Shown in pieces: positions 58,721 to 64,000 of a stretch of 64,000 bases of DNA. The notes beneath the pieces are model-generated. The model saw only the letters and a list, made by a program, of their open reading frames with translations. It was not told where the DNA came from and did no database searches. Position 1 is the first letter of the stretch, and every line of letters starts with the position of its first letter. Source of the DNA: Hyphomicrobium_A sp963817485 (GTDB lineage Bacteria > Pseudomonadota > Alphaproteobacteria > Rhizobiales > Hyphomicrobiaceae); contig CAWFOR010000027.1 in assembly GCA_963817485.1 (NCBI GenBank), positions 1 to 64,000 on the forward strand, in the 5' to 3' direction. Position numbers and translations under genes: made by a program.

Positions 58721-58781
58721 GCTAATTACGCCACTCTGCATTATGCTGGCGCAACTCCAAGCGCCACGACAGGAGGAGCGC

Positions 58782-59141
58782 ATGCCCTACACGGATGGTT
58801 TCATAGTCCCGGTGCCGAAGAAAAAGCTGCCAGCCTATCGGCGCATGGCCCAGAAGGCCGGCAAGATCTGGAAGGAGCACGGCGCGCTCGAGTTCCGCGA
58901 GTGCGTCGCCGACGACGTCAAGGTCGGGAAAAGGACCTCCTTCCCGCGCAGCGTGAAGCTGAAGCGCGGCGAGACGGTCCTCTTCTCCTACATCGTCTTC
59001 AAGTCGCGGGCCGACCGCGACCGGGTCAACGCCAAGGTGATGGCAGACCCGCGGCTCGCCGGGATGATGAGTGGCAAGGATATGCCCTTCGATGGCAAGC
59101 GCCTGATTTACGGGGGCTTTGAGGTCATCGTTGACCTCTAG
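58782..59141 (+). CDS. DUF1428 family protein
   Basis: This 119-residue protein has AGGAGG 5 bases before ATG 58782. It shows the family sequence YTDGFIVPVPKKKLPAYRRM, ALEFRECVADDV and RLIYGGFEVIVDL. DUF1428 proteins have a dimeric ferredoxin-like fold related to ABM domains; function unknown. It stands between the PepSY-like gene and the response regulator. Confidence 0.9.
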   Translation: MPYTDGFIVPVPKKKLPAYRRMAQKAGKIWKEHGALEFRECVADDVKVGKRTSFPRSVKLKRGETVLFSYIVFKSRADRDRVNAKVMADPRLAGMMSGKDMPFDGKRLIYGGFEVIVDL

Positions 59142-59206
59142 CGCTAGGCTGCTATGCCCCTCCTCGCTATATTCGGCTGTAGCCGTGCCAGTCTGAGCGA
59201 GGGGAA

Positions 59207-59878
59207 ATGCGTGTCCTTGTCGTAGAGGATGACAAAGATCTGAACCGTCAGCTCGTCGCCGCGCTGTCGGATGCGGGCTACGCCGTCGACACCGCGTCGG
59301 ACGGCGAGGAGGGCTATTTCCTCGGCGACACCGAGCCTTACGACATCGTCATCCTCGACATCGGCTTGCCGAAGATGGACGGCATCTCCATCCTCGAGCA
59401 GTGGCGCCGCTCCGACCGCAAGATGCCGGTCATCATCCTCACCGCCCGCGACCGCTGGAGCGACAAGGTCGCCGGCATGGACGCCGGCGCCGACGACTAT
59501 CTCGCCAAGCCCTTCCACATGGAGGAGCTCTTGGCCCGTGTGCGCGCGCAGATGCGCCGCGCCTCGGGACATGCCAAGAGCGAGATCGAGTGCGGTCCCC
59601 TCCGGCTCGACACCAAGAGCGCCCGCGTCACCTGCGACGGCCAGCAGATCAAGCTCACCTCGCACGAGTACCGGCTGCTCGCCTACCTCATGCACCACAA
59701 TGGCCGCGTCGTATCGCGCACCGAGCTCGTCGAGCACCTCTACGAGCAGGATTTCGACCGCGACAGCAACACCATCGAGGTGTTCATCGGGCGGCTGCGC
59801 AAGAAAATCCCCGTCGACCTCATCGAGACCGTGCGTGGGCTGGGCTATCGCCTGAGCGAAAAGCCGGGCCAGGCCTAA
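59207..59878 (+). CDS. OmpR/PhoP-family response regulator
   Basis: This 223-residue protein has a receiver domain with acidic pocket VVEDDKDL, phospho-acceptor Asp51 (VILDIGLP) and Lys in YLAKPF. The C-terminal winged helix ends in EVFIGRLRKKIPVDLIETVR. It resembles PhoP-type regulators. The sensor kinase gene follows 5 bases later. Its location upstream of the ccm genes is conserved in some relatives but does not prove it controls them. Confidence 0.92.
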   Translation: MRVLVVEDDKDLNRQLVAALSDAGYAVDTASDGEEGYFLGDTEPYDIVILDIGLPKMDGISILEQWRRSDRKMPVIILTARDRWSDKVAGMDAGADDYLAKPFHMEELLARVRAQMRRASGHAKSEIECGPLRLDTKSARVTCDGQQIKLTSHEYRLLAYLMHHNGRVVSRTELVEHLYEQDFDRDSNTIEVFIGRLRKKIPVDLIETVRGLGYRLSEKPGQA

Positions 59879-59883
59879 AACGG

Positions 59884-61282
59884 ATGCGTTTCAACTCGCT
59901 CGCGTTCCGGCTGTTCACCACCGCTGCGGCGTGGACGCTGCTGGTGCTGCCGATCGCGGGCTTCATCATCTACGGCCTCTACCGCGACGACGTGCAGGCG
60001 AGCTTCGACGGCCAGCTGCAGAAGCTCGTCAATGCCATCACCGTCGACAGCATGGAGAGCGCGCAGGGCCCCCCATCGCCCCCTGCAAACCTCTACGAGC
60101 CGCTGTTCGGGGTGACGCATTCGGGCTGGTACTGGCAGATCACGCCGCTCGACGATCCCAATGCGAGGAAGCTCGTCTCCGCCTCGCTCGCCACCGCGAG
60201 TCTCCCTTCCCCCATCGCAAAGAACGTCCATCCCGACGCAGTCCGGCGCCCGCTGGATGGACGCCAAGGGTCCTGCCAGCGAGCCGTTGCGACTCGTGGA
60301 GGTGGTCGACACGCTCGGGCACGAGCCAGACAAGCCGCGCTACTCCATCATCGTCGCCGGCCCCGCCGACTGGCTCGATCATCTCGTCTCCAACTTCCGC
60401 TACCGGCTGACGACGGCGCTAGCGCTCGCCGGCATCGGCCTCGTTGCCGTCACGCTGTTCCAGGTGCGCTTCGGGCTCCTGCCGCTGCGCCAGATCGAGG
60501 ACGGGCTGGCCGCCATCCGCTCCGGCGCCAAGACGACGCTCGAGGGCGAGCTCCCCGCCGAGATCGAGCCGCTGCAATCTGAGCTCAACGCGCTCATCCA
60601 TTCCAACCAAGAGATCGTCGACCGCGCGCGCACGCAGGTCGGCAACCTCGCGCACGCGCTCAAGACCCCACTCGCCGTCATGATCAACGAAACGCGCGGA
60701 GACAAAACCGGCCTAGGCTCGAAGGTCGCCGAGCAGACGCAGATCATGAGCTCCTCGATCACGCGCTACCTCGACCGCGCGCGTATGGCAGCGCGCGTCG
60801 GCGTCGCCGGCGGCGTGACGCCGGTCGCGCCCGTGGTCGAGCCGCTGGTGCGCACGCTGATGCGCATTCACCACGACAAGAAGGTCGAAATCGCGGTCAC
60901 GTGTCCGCCGGATGCACGCTTCCAGGGCGAGCGGCAGGATCTGGAGGAGATGCTCGGCAACCTCCTGGACAATGCCTGCAAGTGGGCGCGCCGCAACGTC
61001 ATCCTGAACGTGGACGTGTCGCCCGAGAGCGTGCGCACCTCGGCACGCACGCGGCGGGGCCGGCGCCTCTCCATCACGGTCGCAGACGACGGGCCAGGGC
61101 TCACCGATGATCAGCGCAGTCGCATCGGCAAGCGGGGCCTGCGGCTCGACGAGACCAAGCCCGGCTCCGGGCTCGGGCTCTCTATCGTCATGGACCTGGC
61201 GCAGTCCTACCGTGGCTCCTGCGAGCTGGCCCGCGGGCCCAAGGGCGGACTTGCCGTGCACCTCGAGCTGCCGGCCGCCTGA
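59884..61282 (+). CDS. PhoQ-like sensor histidine kinase, frame-interrupted
   Basis: About 466 residues if restored. The first frame from ATG 59884 gives membrane helix WTLLVLPIAGFIIYGLY and a periplasmic sensor part. Near 60230-60242 the frame shifts +1 (one CG added at ATCCCGACGC mends it), and the rest follows: second membrane helix, H-box VGNLAHALKTPLAVMINE with the phospho-accepting His, N-box LLDNACKWARR, G1 VADDGPGL and G2 GSGLGLSI. It phosphorylates the regulator encoded just upstream. Confidence 0.88.
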
Positions 61283-61450
61283 AGCAGCTGCGTGAAGCGC
61301 GTTGGCCACGCCTCGCCAATTCGCCGCATTGCGGTCCGTATTCCGCCTTGAATGCTGCACAGTCCCTGGCTAATCCGCTACACTGTGACCTGAGGTCTCG
61401 AGGGCCGCGCGTGTCAGCGGCCGATAGGCTCAATCGGGGGATTGACACCC

Positions 61451-61921
61451 ATGCGCCACGCGCGCTTCGCCGCCGCCATTGCTCTTCTGCCGCTACTGTC
61501 TGCGTGCGGTCCCGGGGGCCCGAACAACGCCGATACCGGCCTCGTCGTGGGCGGCATCGCCGGCGGCATCCTTGGCAACCAGGTCGGCAAGGGCTCGGGC
61601 AACGTGCTCGCGACCGTGGCGGGCGCTGTCGTCGGCGGCATCGTCGGCAGTGAGATTGGCCGCCGCATGGACGAGCATGACCGTATGTACGCCCAGCAGG
61701 CCGAATACGCCGCGCTGGAGGAGGGCGAATCCGACCGTCCGCGGCGCTGGCGCAACCCCGACAACGGCCGCTACGGCGACGTGGTCCCGGGCCGGCCCTA
61801 CAAGCGCGGCGGCATCGATTGCCGCGACTATACCCACACCATTTATATCGATGGCCGGCCGCAGAGCATGCGCGGCACCGCCTGCCGCAACCCGGACGGC
61901 ACCTGGCGCAATGTCGCCTAG
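61451..61921 (+). CDS. Glycine-zipper lipoprotein (17 kDa surface antigen-like)
   Basis: About 156 residues from ATG 61451. A lipoprotein signal ends in the lipobox LLSAC. A glycine-zipper membrane segment follows (GGIAGGILGNQVGKGSGNVL, then GAVVGGIVGSEIGRRMD). The C-terminal domain reads RRWRNPDNGRYGDVVPGRPY with a cysteine pair (DCRDYTHT and TACRNPDGTW), as in Rick_17kDa_Anti proteins. Outer-membrane location is inferred. Confidence 0.88.
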   Translation: MRHARFAAAIALLPLLSACGPGGPNNADTGLVVGGIAGGILGNQVGKGSGNVLATVAGAVVGGIVGSEIGRRMDEHDRMYAQQAEYAALEEGESDRPRRWRNPDNGRYGDVVPGRPYKRGGIDCRDYTHTIYIDGRPQSMRGTACRNPDGTWRNVA

Positions 61922-62060
61922 CCGGCGCGTCGCTACCCAATCCCAGATTGCTTAACCGCCGGCCCCGCGCCGCGGCACAACGGCTTGCCCGGGCCGCGAG
62001 GCTTGTCAGCTACCGCCGTGCGCCCTATTCCAGCCTGACGACGGGGCTCGGAAGCGCGCA

Positions 62061-63191
62061 ATGCTAGTGTGGATCGGGTTTGCGATTTTGGCAGCCGCCG
62101 TCACGTGGGCGGTGACGCGGCCGTTGCTTGCGCAAGCGAACGCCAAGGCGTCCGCGCCCGACAGCGAGCTTGCCGTCTATCGCGACCAGCTCGCGGAGAT
62201 CGAGACCGAGCGCGCGGACGGGCTGATCGCGGGCTCGGAAGCCGAGGCCGCGCGCATCGAGGTGGCGCGTCGGCTCATCCGCACGGCGGAAGAGCACGCG
62301 CGGCTCGATGCAGCCCCTTCGGCGCGCGAAGCCTCGCGCCTGCATCAGGCGGCAGTCTATGCCGCGGCCGCAATTCCCGTCGCCGCAATCGCGCTCTATC
62401 TCGTGGTCGGGTCGCCGTCGCTGCCGGGGCGCCCCTATGCCTCCCGCATCAGCGAGCCGGTCGAGCAGGCGAGCGCCGCCGATCTCGTCGCCAAGGTCGA
62501 GGCGCACCTGCGCCAGAGCCCCGACGACGGCCGCGGCTGGGACGTGCTCGCCCCCGTCTACATGCGCATGGGCGAGTTCCAGCAAGCCGAGGACGCATAC
62601 GAGCGTGCGATCCGGCTCCTCGGCGAGTCGCCCGCGCGCCTCGCGGGCTTTGCGCGTGCGGCCATCATGTCCGAGAACGGCGTCGTCAACGAGCCCGCGC
62701 GCCAGGCCTACGCGAAGCTGCTCAGCGCCGATGCGCAGGCGATCGAGCCGCAGGCGTGGCTGGCGATCGCCAAGGAGCAAGACGGCGATCTCGCGGGCGC
62801 GACCGCCGAATACCGGCGGCTCTTGGCGCTGGAGCAGACGAAGGATCCCTGGCGGCAACTGCTCGGCGAACGCTTGAAGGTCGCGACCGCCAAGCTCAAC
62901 GGCGAGCCCGAGCCGCAGGCGGCCGCGCCCGACGCCGGCGATGTGGGCGCGATGAGCCCCGAGGCGCGCCAGAAGTTCATCGACAGCATGGTCGCCGGCC
63001 TCGCCGACCGCTTGAAGAAGGACGGAAAGGATCTCGCGGGCTGGATGCAGCTCGTGCGCGCCTATACGGTGCTGGGCAAGAAGCAGGAGGCGGCGACTGC
63101 GCTCAGCGATGCGCGCGCCTCATTTGCGGGCGACGAAAAGTCGTTGGCGCAATTGCACGAGCTGGCGCAAAGCTTAGGCCTCGGCTCGTGA
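62061..63191 (+). CDS. ccmI: Cytochrome c biogenesis protein CcmI
   Basis: This 376-residue protein has two N-terminal membrane helices (residues 1-20 and about 93-112) separated by a cytoplasmic leucine-zipper-like loop (ELAVYRDQLAEIETERADG), then a periplasmic TPR domain (WDVLAPVYMRMGEFQQAEDA, WLAIAKEQDGDLAGATAEYR). CcmI (CycH) chaperones apocytochrome c for haem attachment. It leads a ccmI-ccmE-ccmF operon. Confidence 0.93.
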   Translation: MLVWIGFAILAAAVTWAVTRPLLAQANAKASAPDSELAVYRDQLAEIETERADGLIAGSEAEAARIEVARRLIRTAEEHARLDAAPSAREASRLHQAAVYAAAAIPVAAIALYLVVGSPSLPGRPYASRISEPVEQASAADLVAKVEAHLRQSPDDGRGWDVLAPVYMRMGEFQQAEDAYERAIRLLGESPARLAGFARAAIMSENGVVNEPARQAYAKLLSADAQAIEPQAWLAIAKEQDGDLAGATAEYRRLLALEQTKDPWRQLLGERLKVATAKLNGEPEPQAAAPDAGDVGAMSPEARQKFIDSMVAGLADRLKKDGKDLAGWMQLVRAYTVLGKKQEAATALSDARASFAGDEKSLAQLHELAQSLGLGS

Positions 63192-63210
63192 GCGCCCACT
63201 GGGAGAGAGA

Positions 63211-63675
63211 ATGACAAGGAAGCAGCGGCGCGGGGTCCTGATCGGCGTGTGTCTCTCGGTCCTGATGACGGCGGTGGGGCTCGTGCTGTTTGCGCTGCGC
63301 GACTCGATCGTCTTCTTCCACACGCCGAGCGACATCGCCGAGAAGCCGATCGAGGCGGGGCAGCGCTTCCGCCTCGGCGGTCTCGTCGCGGCCGGGTCGG
63401 TCAAGCGCGGCGAGGGCACCAAGGTCGATTTCGTCGTCACCGACACGCTGAAGGACATCCCGGTGACGTATGAGGGCGTGCTGCCCGATCTCTTCCGCGA
63501 GGGCCAGGGCGTGGTGGCGGAGGGCAAGCTCTCGGCGGATGGGCACTTCGTTGCCGACACGGTGCTCGCTAAGCACGACGAGACCTATATGCCGCCGGAG
63601 GTGGCGAAGGCGCTGCAGGCGAAGGGCGTGAAGCTCGGTAAGGGCGCGACCCATCCGACGGGGGTAACGCAGTGA
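63211..63675 (+). CDS. ccmE: Haem chaperone CcmE
   Basis: This 154-residue protein has an N-terminal membrane helix (residues 9-30) and an OB-fold. His122 in LAKHDETYMPPE covalently binds haem, with Tyr126 nearby as axial ligand. It begins 19 bases after ccmI; GGGAGAGA precedes the ATG. It passes haem to CcmF/CcmH. Confidence 0.96.
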   Translation: MTRKQRRGVLIGVCLSVLMTAVGLVLFALRDSIVFFHTPSDIAEKPIEAGQRFRLGGLVAAGSVKRGEGTKVDFVVTDTLKDIPVTYEGVLPDLFREGQGVVAEGKLSADGHFVADTVLAKHDETYMPPEVAKALQAKGVKLGKGATHPTGVTQ

Positions 63676-63701
63676 TCGGGTGCCATGCTCCTGCACGTTT
63701 A

Positions 63702-63858
63702 CCCCTCACCCGAGCCGTCATGGCGAAGCTGCGCGTCGCATGAGCGCCGGCCTCTCCCCTTGGGAGAGGTGAGAGGAGCAGGAGCATTGTCCGTCGACTC
63801 ACCTCTCCCCGGTGGGGAGAGGTCGGAAGCGATCGCACGATCGCGTCCGGGTGAGGGG
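63702..63858. repeat. REP-like palindromic element between ccmE and ccmF
   Basis: CCCCTCACCCG (63702-63712) is an exact inverted match of CGGGTGAGGGG (63848-63858). Inside are two perfect hairpins: CCTCTCCC/GGGAGAGG (63751-63769) and ACCTCTCCCC/GGGGAGAGGT (63801-63823). This nested layout is typical of intergenic REP/BIME-type repeats in alphaproteobacteria. It separates ccmE from ccmF by 194 bases. Confidence 0.7.
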
Positions 63859-63869
63859 CAGGTCGCTCC

Positions 63870-64000
63870 ATGGAGGAGACCACAGCCTTGATCGTCGAGG
63901 TGGGGCATTTCGCGCTGGTGCTGGCGCTGCTGGTCGCCGTCTTCCAGATGGTGGTGCCGGCGTGGGGCGCGCATGTGCGCGACCGCGAGCTGATGGCGAC
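63870..64000 (+). CDS. ccmF: Haem lyase subunit CcmF (5' end, runs off right edge)
   Basis: The frame from ATG 63870 reads LIVEVGHFALVLALLVAVFQ in its first helix, then MVVPAWGAHVRDRELMA, the N-terminus of CcmF. Only 43 residues are visible. The true start could be the TTG at 63888, as many CcmF proteins begin at the IVE position. CcmF is the membrane haem-handling core of the cytochrome c maturation ligase. Confidence 0.85.
   Translation, partial: MEETTALIVEVGHFALVLALLVAVFQMVVPAWGAHVRDRELMA

Overview
This 64 kb window is GC-rich chromosomal DNA. It most likely comes from an alphaproteobacterium of the order Hyphomicrobiales (Hyphomicrobium or Rhodoplanes relatives). The support is a MucR zinc-finger regulator, the ccmI-ccmE-ccmF order of cytochrome c maturation genes, several small families common in that order (DUF6456, DUF1491, DUF5330, BcsS), and dense gene packing with ATGA overlaps. 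I see no rRNA, tRNA, CRISPR array, insertion sequence or prophage.

Layout. 0-6 kb is a polysaccharide region. It has a GAF-domain gene running off the left edge, a divergent HlyD-type adaptor, a Tat-exported GH46 chitosanase, and convergent with it a very large protein joining a GH18-like domain, a NodB deacetylase and a processive GT2 synthase. 6-13 kb holds two tandem micro-proteins, a ribbon-helix-helix/PHB-depolymerase-type esterase pair, RecQ, a flavin amine oxidase and a RidA protein. 13-21 kb is an oxidation cluster: a multicopper oxidase with a C-terminal repeat domain, an FAD subunit, a fused 2Fe-2S/molybdenum hydroxylase, and a monooxygenase-fold protein with a membrane tail. 21-29 kb has a GGDEF protein, the sulfur block cysT-cysW-cysA-cysB, a MetC-like lyase and an amino-acid binding protein. 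29-37 kb has two adjacent beta-repeat proteins (one with a VWA domain), nitroreductase, NAD kinase and CutA. 37-48 kb has an unrecognised membrane protein, a two-gene ABC transporter, a solitary M16 peptidase, a GYD protein, a phasin-like protein, BcsS and oligopeptidase B. 48-58 kb has MucR, small conserved proteins, SufE, a class A PBP operon and a BNR-repeat protein with a MoaD-like partner. 58-64 kb has a two-component system and the start of a ccm operon.

A property of the whole window affects how it should be read: about ten genes are broken by short frame changes. Nearly all shift to the +1 frame (one base too many or two too few), and most would be mended by adding back one CG unit to a short alternating CG tract. 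I annotate these as whole genes with the break noted. They look more like sequence or assembly errors than pseudogenes, but only read-level data can decide.

The most interesting biology is the 1.6-6 kb module. One polypeptide carries what other bacteria split between PgaB (deacetylase plus glycosidase) and PgaC (GT2 synthase), and it sits tail-to-tail with a chitosanase that could cut a partly deacetylated poly-GlcNAc product.
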